Assembly (NCBI GenBank): GCA_002372015.1
Contig: DFIA01000092.1
Span: forward strand, 1 to 64,000
DNA length: 64,000 nucleotides
From: Bacteroidales bacterium UBA3709
Lineage (GTDB): Bacteria; Bacteroidota; Bacteroidia; Bacteroidales; UBA932
Reading direction: 5' to 3'
Below are positions 27,371-37,161 of this stretch, piece by piece. The translations under genes were made by a program, and so were the position numbers. Each line of letters starts with the position of its first letter. Position 1 is the stretch's first letter. A model generated the notes under the pieces. The model saw nothing but the letters and a program-made list of their open reading frames with translations, did no database searches and was not told where the DNA came from.

Positions 27371-28102
27371 ATGGAGACAAATCTTCTTGTAGATATAGGA
27401 AATACAAATGCTAAAGTAGTTTTTTACTATAACTCAACCATGGGTAAACTGCATCGTTCTGCCGATAGAGATGCTGTACAATTCATCAAGAGTATCATAA
27501 ACTCCGGAGAGTATGAGATAGATACCATGGTTGTTAGCAATGTCCGCACGGCAAATGCTCCTATAGAAGCAGCCCTTAAACCATTGTGTAGAAGGCTGAT
27601 AATGTTAGACTACAAAACAAAACTTCCTGTAGATTTGTGTTACGGTTTTGATGCCACAGAATTAGGTGCAGATAGAATAGCAGCGGCTGTTGCTGTGGCT
27701 TGTATGTTTAAAGGCCAAGACTGCATAAAGTTTGATTTTGGAACAGCTATGACGGTAGATTTTATAGACCGTAACGGCCATTATCTTGGAGGAAATATTT
27801 CTTTAGGTATGCGTAGCCGTTTTAGGGCTCTAAACCAGTTTACCGGGCTTTTGCCATTTATTACTCCAGACGATGAATTTCCACCTGTAGGAGTTACTAC
27901 AACCGGAGCGATGAGTGCAGGAGTAGTTTACGGTCTGATATTTGAAGTGGAGGGTTATATAAAAAGGTATCCGCAACATACAATAATTTTTACAGGAGGA
28001 GATTCCTTTTATTTTGCACATAAGATAAAACACACGGTTTTTGCAACGCAAGACATGGTATTGCAAGGACTGGCATTCATAGCAGATTTTTATAAGAAAT
28101 AA
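27371..28102 (+). CDS. coaX: Type III pantothenate kinase
   Basis: The 243-residue kinase carries out the first step of coenzyme A synthesis. Visible are the phosphate loop L-V-D-I-G-N-T-N-A-K at 6-15, the G-A-D-R-I-A-A-A-V-A-V segment, the F-D-F-G-T-A-M-T-V-D-F motif and G-G-N-I-S-L-G-M. These define the type III (CoaX) family rather than CoaA. Its stop is 1 bp from the ATG of the outer-membrane protein gene, and it heads the envelope cluster conserved in Bacteroidota. Confidence 0.95.
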   Translation: METNLLVDIGNTNAKVVFYYNSTMGKLHRSADRDAVQFIKSIINSGEYEIDTMVVSNVRTANAPIEAALKPLCRRLIMLDYKTKLPVDLCYGFDATELGADRIAAAVAVACMFKGQDCIKFDFGTAMTVDFIDRNGHYLGGNISLGMRSRFRALNQFTGLLPFITPDDEFPPVGVTTTGAMSAGVVYGLIFEVEGYIKRYPQHTIIFTGGDSFYFAHKIKHTVFATQDMVLQGLAFIADFYKK

Positions 28103-28103
28103 G

Positions 28104-29390
28104 ATGAGAGTAAAAAGAGGCATATTTCTGATAATAACGGCATTATTTACTTGCCAACTAAGTTTTGGACAAGATCTTGATGCACTTGGAACATTCACCC
28201 CTTATTCTCTTTACGGAATAGGCGATTTGCATGGCGCAGACAATGCTATAACTAAAGGCATGGGTGGCATAGGCATGGGAGTACGAGATGCCAGATTTAT
28301 CAATTATAAAAACATAGCTTCCATCACGGAGAGAGACACTCTTTCTTTTATGTTGGATTTAGGAGTTTTTTCAAAAAACATGTATTTGAGAGACAAAAAC
28401 ACAAAATCTGCCTTCAATACAGTTAATATCAACAATTTTGTAATATCCATGCCAATAAAGGACAAGCACTCCTTTGTTGTTGGCGTAATGCCGTATGCCA
28501 ATATGGGCTACAAATTCCAGACAACAGAAACAGATCCTGCCCTGATATCAAAATACGGCGACATTAAATATCGCAAATACGGAAACGGAAACATAAATCA
28601 AATCTTTTTAGGAGGCGCAATAAAACTTTCCAAAAATCTTTCAGCCGGAGTTCAAGGTATATACTATTTTGGTTCTCAGACAAATCATAGCGATATATAC
28701 TTTAATTCACCGGGCATACGTTCCATAGAAACGGGTTGGAAATACACACCTCATGGCTTTGGTGTTGAACTGGCAGCACAGAGTGCTTTTAAGGTAGCAG
28801 AAGAAACAGACATTACGATAGGAGCCACTTATAGAATAAAGAGTAAGCTAAAAGGCACTACTACACGATATGCCTATGTAACAGACAATGTTGTGGCAGA
28901 TACAGTTATGAATACCAAGTTAAAGACCAACATATCCATTCCGGCTACTCTTACCATAGGAGCTGCTATAAGAAAAGGGACAAAATGGTTGTTTGGTGTA
29001 GATTATCAGCGTCAAGATTGGTCTGGAACGGATTTCCGTCCGGTATCCGGCGTCTCTTATAAAAGCCAAGCAGCACAGTCTATCAAGGCTGGAATGGAAT
29101 TTGTACCAAACAGATATGACATTAGGTATTATTACAAGAGAATAACTTATAGAGCCGGTTTCCATTACGATAAAACCTATGTTAATGTAGAAGGAAAAAG
29201 TATAAATCAGATGGGAATAACTTTAGGAATGTCGCTGCCGGTGAACAGATTGAACAACTCGTTCAATATAGCTGTAGATATTGGCCAGCGGGGGTCGAAA
29301 ACAGGAAACTTAGTGAAAGAGAATTATGTTAATTTTATATTTAGCCTAAGTTTGCACGACCTTTGGTTTATAAAACCGAGATATCAATAA
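28104..29390 (+). CDS. Outer-membrane beta-barrel protein of the coaX-lptC cluster
   Basis: The 428-residue protein has a signal peptide ending near S-F-G. Repeated amphipathic beta strands follow, with alternating hydrophobic and polar residues, many Gly/Tyr/Phe, and a C-terminal strand ending in aromatic residues (H-D-L-W-F-I-K-P-R-Y). The N-terminal T-P-Y-S-L-Y-G-I-G-D-L resembles FadL-like Bacteroidota outer-membrane proteins. Its cargo is unknown. Tight spacing with coaX and its position before the TPR and lptC genes suggest a role in outer-membrane assembly or transport. Confidence 0.75.
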   Translation: MRVKRGIFLIITALFTCQLSFGQDLDALGTFTPYSLYGIGDLHGADNAITKGMGGIGMGVRDARFINYKNIASITERDTLSFMLDLGVFSKNMYLRDKNTKSAFNTVNINNFVISMPIKDKHSFVVGVMPYANMGYKFQTTETDPALISKYGDIKYRKYGNGNINQIFLGGAIKLSKNLSAGVQGIYYFGSQTNHSDIYFNSPGIRSIETGWKYTPHGFGVELAAQSAFKVAEETDITIGATYRIKSKLKGTTTRYAYVTDNVVADTVMNTKLKTNISIPATLTIGAAIRKGTKWLFGVDYQRQDWSGTDFRPVSGVSYKSQAAQSIKAGMEFVPNRYDIRYYYKRITYRAGFHYDKTYVNVEGKSINQMGITLGMSLPVNRLNNSFNIAVDIGQRGSKTGNLVKENYVNFIFSLSLHDLWFIKPRYQ

Positions 29391-29396
29391 TTTGAT

Positions 29397-29404
29397 TAAA
29401 TTTG
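29397..29404 (+). promoter_or_regulatory. -7 box upstream of the TPR gene
   Basis: TAAATTTG lies just after the OMP stop and about 45 nt before the ATG at 29449. It may provide an internal promoter, although no -33 TTTG is at the right distance. Confidence 0.35.
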
Positions 29405-29448
29405 CCCCCCACAAAGAAACAATAAAAACTCAAAAATATTTAGCTACT

Positions 29449-30777
29449 ATGAAAAAATTAAGAACCACACTCTATCTCATTGCAGCAGTTCTGGTACTCT
29501 TCCAAATAAAAAGTTCTGCTCAAGGAAGATTCGGAAAAGATAGTGCCGAATGTGTAAACAGTCTTAATTTCTATCAAGATTTCCTTCAGCAGGGAAGCAT
29601 GGAAGATGCCTATTCCAATTGGAAACAGGCTATGCAATACTGTCCGCCAAAGGTATCGCAGAATCTTTATATTAACGGCAGAAAAATCTTATTACATAGG
29701 ATAAACAACCATAAGGGTTCTGTAGAAGAAAGAGAAGCCATGATAGATTCTCTGCTTCAGCTTGCAGATAAACGCGCCTCTCTTTTTCCTAAGAACGCTA
29801 AAAAAGCACAAGAAGGAAAACTTTCTGATGTAATGGTGTTTTATGGCCAAAATCCGGAAAAAACAGAGATGATATTTAAATATCTCGATTCTTACGCAAC
29901 AGACTTTGGAGCAGAAGCCGACCATCAGTTAGTAGTAAATGCTATGATTAAGGCAACAGAACTTCTTAATGTTCAAAAGCTTACAGAAGAAGATGTTATG
30001 AACCTTTATTCAAAGTATAACAATATTTTTGAAGCAAGGCGCGCTGCCAACCCAACTGATGCGAGCATAGATGAAGCGGAAACTATGTTGCAGAATGCTT
30101 TTATTAAATCCGGCATTGCAACTTGCGAGAATCTTGTAAAGGTTTTTACTCCAAGATTTGAGCAGAATCAGGAAGACACAGCTCTTCTTAATACTATTTC
30201 TTCTTTGCTCCATTTTAATAAGTGTGTAGATACAGAATTATTCGCAAAGGTTGTGGCTCAAAAGTATAAACTCGCTCCTACAGCAGGTGCCGCTTTCTTC
30301 TTATATACAGTGTTTAACGAAAAGGGAGACGAGGAAACAGCTCTCAACTATCTGAAAGAAGCAACAAATGTAGCAACAGGCGTTGATAAGGGAACTTATC
30401 TGTATGCACTTGCAACCATACACTTTCGTAACCACTCTTACGGACAAGCCGTTTCTGTGGCAAAACAAGCAGCAGAGTTAAACCCTAAATATGCAGGAAA
30501 GGCAGAATTGCTTATAGGAACAATTTGGGCAGCAGCTTCTTGTGGCGGAGACGAAATAGCAAAAAGAGCAAAGTTTTGGGTAGCAACAGATTATATGCAG
30601 AGAGCAAAGGCTAAAGATCCTTCTCTAACAGAAGAATGTAACAAAAATATAGCTACTTACAGCCGTTACTTCCCAACAGCGCAAGATGCCTTTATGTACG
30701 ATCTTACAGACGGCAAGGGATATTCTATTTCTTGCAACGGGATGAGTGCATCTACAACAGTAAGAACACAGAAATAG
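29449..30777 (+). CDS. Exported TPR-repeat protein
   Basis: The ATG at 29449 gives 442 residues beginning with a signal peptide (M-K-K-L-R-T-T-L-Y-L-I-A-A-V-L-V-L-F). A TTG further upstream was rejected because it adds a non-signal extension. The mature part is helical, with TPR-like units such as E-E-T-A-L-N-Y-L-K-E-A-T and Y-G-Q-A-V-S-V-A-K-Q-A-A-E-L-N-P. It is periplasmic or outer-membrane associated. Orthologues typically sit between the OMP and lptC genes in Bacteroidota. No exact function is known. Confidence 0.75.
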   Translation: MKKLRTTLYLIAAVLVLFQIKSSAQGRFGKDSAECVNSLNFYQDFLQQGSMEDAYSNWKQAMQYCPPKVSQNLYINGRKILLHRINNHKGSVEEREAMIDSLLQLADKRASLFPKNAKKAQEGKLSDVMVFYGQNPEKTEMIFKYLDSYATDFGAEADHQLVVNAMIKATELLNVQKLTEEDVMNLYSKYNNIFEARRAANPTDASIDEAETMLQNAFIKSGIATCENLVKVFTPRFEQNQEDTALLNTISSLLHFNKCVDTELFAKVVAQKYKLAPTAGAAFFLYTVFNEKGDEETALNYLKEATNVATGVDKGTYLYALATIHFRNHSYGQAVSVAKQAAELNPKYAGKAELLIGTIWAAASCGGDEIAKRAKFWVATDYMQRAKAKDPSLTEECNKNIATYSRYFPTAQDAFMYDLTDGKGYSISCNGMSASTTVRTQK

Positions 30778-30793
30778 ATATAAGAAAGGACCT

Positions 30794-31462
30794 ATGCATA
30801 GGCAATCCTTTCATATCATAGAATTGGCAGCAGCCGCCATCATGGCTGCTGCTTTCTTATTGTTTGCACAGTCTTGTAAATCAACAACAGAAATTACTGA
30901 TTACATAGATATTAGTGCTGTTCCAAGGCAAGTTGGAGACAGTATTTATGCAGTAAATAGCGTTAATGGAGAAATTACGCTCAGGTTAGAGGCGCCCAGA
31001 ATGGAGAAATACGAGACAGATACCAGTAGCTACGAACTTTTTCCTTCTGGCTTTGATGTTTTTTCTTACAATAAAGCAGATTTAGAAACACATATACATT
31101 CAAAGGCGGCACGTCATACTATTACAAAGCATAGAGAAGAAACGTGGGAAGTTTTTGGGAATGTGGTTATTACAAACCATATAAACGGTCAGGTTCTAAA
31201 GACAGATACACTATATTGGGATAGATATAATCATAGAATATTTACGCATTGTTTTGTTGAAATGTCCTCACCTCAGGGCTTTATGCAGGGTTATGGAATG
31301 GAGAGCGACGAACAGGCTCGTCATGCAGAGATACTAAGACCTTTTAACTCTTTTAGCAGAATAGAAGAAGACTCTCTGTATTTAGATACAGCAAATTTCA
31401 TAGGCCCTATACTGGATAAGTCTAAAATAGGCAGAGATCTAAAAATAAAAGGTAAAGAATAG
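30794..31462 (+). CDS. lptC: LPS export protein LptC
   Basis: The 222-residue protein has an N-terminal membrane anchor or lipoprotein-like signal (A-A-A-F-L-L-F-A-Q-S-C). The beta-jellyroll LptC domain follows, with P-R-M-E-K-Y-E-T-D, the F-G-N-V-V-I-T-N and G-Q-V-L-K-T-D-T-L-Y-W-D motifs, and F-I-G-P-I-L-D near the end. It bridges the inner-membrane LPS extractor (LptBFG) to LptA. The other lpt genes are not in the window. The spacing (16 bp after the TPR gene, 1 bp before the CorC-like gene) fits an operon. Confidence 0.85.
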   Translation: MHRQSFHIIELAAAAIMAAAFLLFAQSCKSTTEITDYIDISAVPRQVGDSIYAVNSVNGEITLRLEAPRMEKYETDTSSYELFPSGFDVFSYNKADLETHIHSKAARHTITKHREETWEVFGNVVITNHINGQVLKTDTLYWDRYNHRIFTHCFVEMSSPQGFMQGYGMESDEQARHAEILRPFNSFSRIEEDSLYLDTANFIGPILDKSKIGRDLKIKGKE

Positions 31463-31463
31463 C

Positions 31464-32732
31464 ATGATATACAATCTCATAATAGTATTTTTGGCTTTGT
31501 GTTTTAGTGCATTGTTTTCTGGGTATGAGATGGCTTTTCTGCATTGTAATCGCCTGAAAGTTGCGTTAGATAAAAAAGAAGGGAAGAAATATGCCTTGGC
31601 CATGGACAGGTTTATAGTAAATGAAGGAGATTTAATATCTTCTTTGCTAATGGGGAATAACATTTTTCTGGTAATTTACAGTATAGCGGCAGCACATTTA
31701 CTCAATCCTTTTCTAATTGCCCATATAACAAATTCTACATCGCTGATAATAATCATAGAAACCATAGTTGCCACGCTGATAGTAATGATTACAGCGGAGT
31801 ATTTACCCAAGGCCCTATGTCTGCTAAATGCCAATAAGATATTTTCTTCTTTATACAGAATAATATTGTTTTTCTACTATCTGTTCTACCCTTTAACTTG
31901 GCTTACTAACCATCTTTCGTATCTGATGCTTGGCAAAAAAATGTCTAAGCCTACAACAGTTTCGAGGATTGCAAGCGAAGATAAGTTTGACAGGGAAGAT
32001 CTTCTCAATTTATCTGAAGAAGTGGAAGATGCACAAGGCGATGACGTGCCTTCCGATATAGAAATTTTTCAGAACGCAGTGGATTTTTCTTCCACCAAAA
32101 TAAAGGAATGTCTTATACCCCGTACAGAAATAATAGCAATAGATATAGAAGACAGCATAGAAGACCTTTTGAAGTTGTTTGTAGAAACAGGTTATTCAAG
32201 AATTATTGTTTACAAAGAAAATTTAGATAACATAATAGGCTATGTTTTATCTAAAGATCTCCTTTCAGACGTAAAAGAGTCTATTTCTCAAATATTGAGA
32301 CCAATAGCCCATGTGCCTTTAGATATGGACGCCCGCACTCTATTAGAAAAAATGATAGGGCGCAAAGAAAACATTGTTGCAGTGTCTGACGAATATGGCG
32401 GAACAGAGGGCATAATAACACTTGAAGATTTGATAGAAGAAATCTTTGGCGAAATAGATGATGAGTTAGACAGGAATGAATTTGTTGAAAAAAAGATTTC
32501 CGATAATGAATGGGTGTTCTCTGCCCGTATGGCGGTAAAAGACATAAACCGTAAGTACAATTTGTCTATTCCCGAAGATGAGGCGTACGAAACGCTTGCC
32601 GGAATGATACTCTATAACATAGGATCTATTCCAAAAGAAAAGGAAACTTTCCGCATAGGAAAAGTCTCCTTTACAATTCTTAAAACTTCCAAGAAAAGAA
32701 TAGAAACAGTATCTGTTCTTATAGAAGATTAG
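31464..32732 (+). CDS. CNNM/CorC-family membrane protein (DUF21-CBS-CorC_HlyC; GldE-like)
   Basis: The 422-residue protein has a DUF21 domain with about four hydrophobic segments (residues 1-150), two CBS domains (about 215-335, with the L-I-P-R-T-E-I entry motif and E-Y-G-G-T-E-G-I-I-T-L-E-D-L-I-E-E-I-F-G-E) and a C-terminal CorC_HlyC domain. This family is linked to Mg/Co transport or homeostasis; in Flavobacteria a relative, GldE, aids gliding. The location after lptC is a common Bacteroidota arrangement. It converges with ppiD. Confidence 0.85.
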   Translation: MIYNLIIVFLALCFSALFSGYEMAFLHCNRLKVALDKKEGKKYALAMDRFIVNEGDLISSLLMGNNIFLVIYSIAAAHLLNPFLIAHITNSTSLIIIIETIVATLIVMITAEYLPKALCLLNANKIFSSLYRIILFFYYLFYPLTWLTNHLSYLMLGKKMSKPTTVSRIASEDKFDREDLLNLSEEVEDAQGDDVPSDIEIFQNAVDFSSTKIKECLIPRTEIIAIDIEDSIEDLLKLFVETGYSRIIVYKENLDNIIGYVLSKDLLSDVKESISQILRPIAHVPLDMDARTLLEKMIGRKENIVAVSDEYGGTEGIITLEDLIEEIFGEIDDELDRNEFVEKKISDNEWVFSARMAVKDINRKYNLSIPEDEAYETLAGMILYNIGSIPKEKETFRIGKVSFTILKTSKKRIETVSVLIED

Positions 32733-32735
32733 CTG

Positions 32736-34850
32736 TTAATAAAATTTATAACGCATATCTATAACGTTTTCTTTATCGCATATTATTTGTGATAGCGAGT
32801 TAAGTATGCTATAGACGTTATTTGAAGCCTTCATTTTGACATCGGAATCGGTATAGAAAGCTCCTGCTTTTTTATCTTTTATTTGGAAGTAATAAACCCC
32901 CAAATCGCCTTTAACAGGGCCAACCACATTATTGTTATTAGCTGCTCCCGCCTGTGCTACGCTTCCGATGAAAAGAGGATCGAGTTGCTGTGTAGAACCA
33001 AGAGAAGAGAAAGTTACATCTGGAGAATTACTTACCGTAAGAGATAGTTTATCTGCCACTTCTTCTATGGTTGAAACATTACCTACCTTTTCTTTAGTTT
33101 CTGCAGCGAGCTTATCAACTTTCTTTTGCATTGTAAGCATATCTTTGATCTGCGGAGCTATCTCACTAAGCTCTGCATACCCGTATGGATGAATCCTCTG
33201 TAAAGCAGCTACTACAAAATACTTATTACCGCCAATCGTTATAACAGGAGAAATATCTCCAACCTCAGCTTCAAAGAGCCACCGGCTAACTTCTTTCATG
33301 TTGTCGTATCCGGCAATAGTTTTAGCTCCTCCGGCAATGCGGGTTGCCGGGATAAGATCCAGATTGTTTTCTCTTGCATACGCTTCAAATGTTTTAATAT
33401 ATGCATCGCTTTTATCTACAAGTTTATTTGCCTGAGCATATATTCTTGAAAAAGTTTCGGCGCTTGCAGAAGCCGCCTTAGAAAGAATGGCAACCTTAGC
33501 CTTTCTTACAGGGGTGGTAATGTTGTCAACCTTTACGATAATAACACTGCCGTTGCTGGATATAGTAAAAAGCTCTCCTTTTTTAGAAGAAAAGGCCTTC
33601 AAGAACTCGGCAGGGAGTTGTCTGTATGCTATAGGTTCCGTAATCCAGCCTATAGTACCAGGCTCGTAACCTCCCTGAGCCGGAATATATTGCGAGGCAA
33701 TGGCTGTAAAATCTGCACCACTCTTTAGCACTTTGAGCAAACTGTCTGCCATGTTTGCGTTGGCCGTAGGAATATACTTAACAAACACAGAGTCCGGCCT
33801 TAAAGCTATGTCCATTATTTTGGCTGCAACAAAAACATTATCCAAGTGTTGCGGTGCCATAAAAGCACCAGTAGGGTTTGCACTTGCAAAATCATCTAAA
33901 ATAGAAGAGATTTCTTTTAAATCGCCTTTCTTAAAATATAAATCGTTCAGAGGAAGATCTGAATTATGGGCAATAAAAGTTTTCATGTCAGAATCAGAAA
34001 CCTCCAAAAACTCTTGATAGAGCTTTTCGTGCTCTTCTTTAGCAGCCTCAATGTCTTTGTCGGAAGGAGTAATGTTAAAGACAACCAGTTCTGCATCTCT
34101 CGATTCTATTTGCCTGAGAGTGTTTTTGATAGTTTCGTATCGCTGCTTGATTTCATTATCCGAAACCACTATGGTGCTATCTTGGGCAAAGGCCACAGGC
34201 TGCAACACAAAATCTACATCGTATGAATTGTTGTTGTCTGCTATCTCTCTGCGAATCTGTAGGTTATTGGCAAAGGTACCCTTTTCCAGCATAGAAGAAT
34301 ACTTTGAAAACATTCTGTTTTGCTCCATATTCCTTTCAAGAAAAGCCCAGTAAGCTGCAAAATTTCCACTATCGTCGAGATCTATATTTTGAATAAATTC
34401 CTGAAATTTATTTTGATCAAACTCTCCATTTTCATTCAAGAAAATAGGCTCGTTAAGCAAAACAGGAGAAATGTCTTGTCCGTTTTTAGCCATTGCTATC
34501 ATTTCTGCAGTTCCAACGCGTAAACCGGCGTTTTTACAAGCCGGAATCAATACGTTATCTGCAAGAAGGCTTTGCCAAGCCGAATTATTGATAATCTCGT
34601 TGCTTTCTTCGGTATTAGTAGCATTGCTGTTTGTGAGGCTGAAAATCCGCTGATAGTATTCAACCCTCTTAGCGAAATCGGTTTGAGAAATGCTCTTTTT
34701 TCCAACCTTTCCAATATCATACTGTGAAGAGACCATTGAGAAGGCTGTTTGCAGAGTGTCTGCATCTACAATAAAAGACAGCAAAGCTATTGCGATAAAA
34801 ACCGTAATAACTGCTCCCATCTTTCTGCGCATTTTTTCAAGAACTGCCAT
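32736..34850 (-). CDS. ppiD: Membrane-anchored periplasmic peptidyl-prolyl isomerase PpiD
   Basis: The 704-residue protein has an N-terminal anchor helix at about 13-29 (V-I-T-V-F-I-A-I-A-L-L-S-F) and a SurA-N-like chaperone region (L-A-D-N-V-L-I-P-A-C-K-N-A-G-L-R-V). A parvulin rotamase domain follows near 345-445 (I-A-S-Q-Y-I-P-A-Q-G-G-Y and G-T-I-G-W-I-T-E), then a long C-terminal helical part. It would help outer-membrane proteins fold after Sec export, matching the neighbouring OMP and lptC genes, though it lies on the opposite strand. Confidence 0.9.
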   Translation of the reverse strand: MAVLEKMRRKMGAVITVFIAIALLSFIVDADTLQTAFSMVSSQYDIGKVGKKSISQTDFAKRVEYYQRIFSLTNSNATNTEESNEIINNSAWQSLLADNVLIPACKNAGLRVGTAEMIAMAKNGQDISPVLLNEPIFLNENGEFDQNKFQEFIQNIDLDDSGNFAAYWAFLERNMEQNRMFSKYSSMLEKGTFANNLQIRREIADNNNSYDVDFVLQPVAFAQDSTIVVSDNEIKQRYETIKNTLRQIESRDAELVVFNITPSDKDIEAAKEEHEKLYQEFLEVSDSDMKTFIAHNSDLPLNDLYFKKGDLKEISSILDDFASANPTGAFMAPQHLDNVFVAAKIMDIALRPDSVFVKYIPTANANMADSLLKVLKSGADFTAIASQYIPAQGGYEPGTIGWITEPIAYRQLPAEFLKAFSSKKGELFTISSNGSVIIVKVDNITTPVRKAKVAILSKAASASAETFSRIYAQANKLVDKSDAYIKTFEAYARENNLDLIPATRIAGGAKTIAGYDNMKEVSRWLFEAEVGDISPVITIGGNKYFVVAALQRIHPYGYAELSEIAPQIKDMLTMQKKVDKLAAETKEKVGNVSTIEEVADKLSLTVSNSPDVTFSSLGSTQQLDPLFIGSVAQAGAANNNNVVGPVKGDLGVYYFQIKDKKAGAFYTDSDVKMKASNNVYSILNSLSQIICDKENVIDMRYKFY

Positions 34851-34923
34851 ATAAATAATGTATTTCTAAAGTTTATTCAAAAAAATCAAAGGGTACAAAA
34901 GTAATAAAAAAAGACTCCACTGC

Positions 34924-36027
34924 CTATACATTGAAGAGAAAATGCATAATATCGCCGTCTTGCACCACATATTCCTTTCCTTCGGTAGAAAGTTTTCCGG
35001 CAGCCCTGCAAGCACTTTCACTACCATATTTTACAAAATCTTCGAACTTTATAACCTCTGCCCTGATGAATCCTTTTTCAAAATCTGAGTGTATTACACC
35101 TGCCGCCTGTGGGGCCTTATCGCCCTTTCTGAAGGTCCAGGCCCTCACCTCCGGCTCTCCCTGTGTAAAATAGGTTTGCAGGCCGAGAAGTTTGTAGGCG
35201 CTCTGTACAAGACGCACAATCCCAGACTCTTCCAAACCAAGATCTTGAAGGAACATCATTTTATCTTCATACGAATCCATTTCTGCTATGTCAGATTCGG
35301 TTTTGGCTGCCAGTATGAGAATTTCTGCTCCCTCGTCCTTAACGGCATTGCAAACAGCTTCTACATGTTTGTTTCCTTTGGCGGCAGAGCCTTCGTCCAC
35401 ATTACAAACATACATCACCGGTTTTGCAGTAAGGAGAAACAGGCTTTGAGCAAGCTTATTGTCTTCTTTATTATCAAAGACAACGCTACGAGCATTCTGT
35501 CCTTTTTCTAAAACAGCCTTATATTGTTCCAAAACATTACACAGCCTTTGAGCCTCCTTATCTGCGCCCATTTTAGCCTGCTTACTTACTTTTGCTAACC
35601 TGTTTTCTATTGTTTCCAAGTCTTTAAGCTGCAACTCTGTGTCTATTACTTCTTTATCTCTTACCGGATCTACAGAGCCATCTACATGGGCTATATTATC
35701 ATCGTCAAAACATCTGAGTACGTGTAGAATAGCGTCTGTTTCTCGAATATTTGCAAGAAACTGATTTCCTAAACCCTCGCCCTTGCTGGCACCTTTTACA
35801 AGGCCGGCAATATCTACAATCTCCACAGTGGCAGGAACAACATTCTTTGGATGAACCATATCAACAAGCTTTTCCAGCCTTTTATCCGGAACAGCCGTTG
35901 AGCCTATTTGTGGGTTTATTGTGCAAAAAGGAAAATTTGCGGCCTCTGCCTTGGCAGAACTTATACAATTGAATAATGTGCTCTTTCCTACATTAGGAAG
36001 GCCAACTATACCACACTTTACGCTCAT
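34924..36027 (-). CDS. ychF: Obg-family ATPase YchF
   Basis: The 367-residue cytoplasmic P-loop protein has G-L-P-N-V-G-K-S-T-L-F-N at the N terminus and D-I-A-G-L-V-K-G-A-S-K-G-E-G-L-G-N. In place of the GTPase N-K-x-D it has N-V-D-E, the mark of the ATP-preferring YchF group. The TGS-like C terminus (F-E-D-F-V-K-Y-G-S-E and V-Q-D-G-D-I-M-H-F-L-F-N-V) is intact. It binds ribosomes and is linked to oxidative stress responses in other bacteria. It is followed by ppiD on the same strand after 73 bp. Confidence 0.96.
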   Translation of the reverse strand: MSVKCGIVGLPNVGKSTLFNCISSAKAEAANFPFCTINPQIGSTAVPDKRLEKLVDMVHPKNVVPATVEIVDIAGLVKGASKGEGLGNQFLANIRETDAILHVLRCFDDDNIAHVDGSVDPVRDKEVIDTELQLKDLETIENRLAKVSKQAKMGADKEAQRLCNVLEQYKAVLEKGQNARSVVFDNKEDNKLAQSLFLLTAKPVMYVCNVDEGSAAKGNKHVEAVCNAVKDEGAEILILAAKTESDIAEMDSYEDKMMFLQDLGLEESGIVRLVQSAYKLLGLQTYFTQGEPEVRAWTFRKGDKAPQAAGVIHSDFEKGFIRAEVIKFEDFVKYGSESACRAAGKLSTEGKEYVVQDGDIMHFLFNV

Positions 36028-36166
36028 ATTTGCCTGTATTAAAACAATGCAAAGTTAATAAAAGAGAGAGTAATGTAAAATTACAGAAGCAAGAGAATAA
36101 ATTATACCGCCATGCTTTTTTCAAAATATCTATGGTTCTATCTTTCAAGACAAAAACAAATAAAAA

Positions 36167-37120
36167 ATGAAACAAATTGCAGATTATATCACAATTATCA
36201 TAATGTTTTGGAATATAGAAAATTTCTTTTATCCCAGCAGGCATATAGAGCATTATCCGGCAGCAAAGCAACTGACGTGGAACAGATTCAAGACAAAGAG
36301 AAATATAATAAGCAAAACCATACTTGCGGTAAAGGATGTAGAAAAAACATATCCATCTTTAATAGGCCTATGCGAGGTAGAAAACAGAAATAGTCTTTAT
36401 AACCTGCTGCAAAACACACCACTTGCAAAGATAAAATACAAAATTCTGCACAAAGATTCGCCAGACAAGAGAGGAATAGATGTTGCTTTGTTGTATAGAG
36501 AAGATATTAGTGTGATAGATACAACATTTTTGAGAATAAATAAATTTCATACTCGCGATATTCTTTATGCAAAGATGTTTTCCATAACCTTGAGCGATAC
36601 CTTGCATGTGTTTGTAAATCACTGGCCGTCTAAGCTTGGCGGGGAAAGAAAATCTTTGGCAAGAAGAATGGAGGCTGCACAGCTTTTGAGAAAAACAGTA
36701 GATTCTATACTTTTTCAAAATTCTTTGGCGCAAATTATTGTGATGGGCGATTTTAACGAAGGGCCTAATTCTGCAGCAGTAAAATTAATAGCGCGGCCAC
36801 ACTTGAACGATACGTCTAATACGGCAGCACCGCTTATAAACCTGATGGTTGGTATAACAGATTCTTTGCGCAAGTCTTCTACTATAGTGTATGGTACTTA
36901 CAAATACAAAGGAGCGTGGGAAATCTTGGATCAGTTTTTAGTTTCGGAAAGGGTAAGGGCAGAGGTTTATATTGCAACTTTTTCGCATCTGCTCCAAGCA
37001 GACAAGAAATATCTTGGCAGCACAACAAATAAAACCTTTAATGGCCTTAGGTTTAACGGAGGCGCAAGCGATCATCTTCCTATAATATTGAGAATAAGAG
37101 CAAACGAGCAATTTAAATAA
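36167..37120 (+). CDS. Endonuclease/exonuclease/phosphatase family protein
   Basis: The 317-residue protein carries EEP-superfamily motifs: M-F-W-N-I-E-N-F-F (metal Asn), G-L-C-E-V-E-N (metal Glu), [22 protein letters not shown] (catalytic His), M-G-D-F-N-E-G-P and A-S-D-H-L-P-I. The core is intact, so it is a metal-dependent hydrolase, possibly a phosphodiesterase. Relatives in Bacteroidota are often exported, but this copy has only a short hydrophobic N terminus. The start could instead be ATG 36203, which begins directly at the first motif. Substrate unknown. Confidence 0.8.
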   Translation: MKQIADYITIIIMFWNIENFFYPSRHIEHYPAAKQLTWNRFKTKRNIISKTILAVKDVEKTYPSLIGLCEVENRNSLYNLLQNTPLAKIKYKILHKDSPDKRGIDVALLYREDISVIDTTFLRINKFHTRDILYAKMFSITLSDTLHVFVNHWPSKLGGERKSLARRMEAAQLLRKTVDSILFQNSLAQIIVMGDFNEGPNSAAVKLIARPHLNDTSNTAAPLINLMVGITDSLRKSSTIVYGTYKYKGAWEILDQFLVSERVRAEVYIATFSHLLQADKKYLGSTTNKTFNGLRFNGGASDHLPIILRIRANEQFK

Positions 37121-37148
37121 TACATTTACAGAACAGCATCTTTTTGTT

Positions 37149-37156
37149 TAAATTTG
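37149..37156 (+). promoter_or_regulatory. -7 box next to the thyA start codon
   Basis: TAAATTTG ends 5 nt before the thyA ATG at 37162. A weak TTTA lies 20 nt upstream. If used, the thyA mRNA would be leaderless or nearly so. Confidence 0.45.
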
Positions 37157-37161
37157 TGCTT

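Noticed and set aside
36278..36287. ACGTGGAACA, a parS half-site inside the EEP gene
   Set aside because: Only one arm matches; the other six positions all differ.
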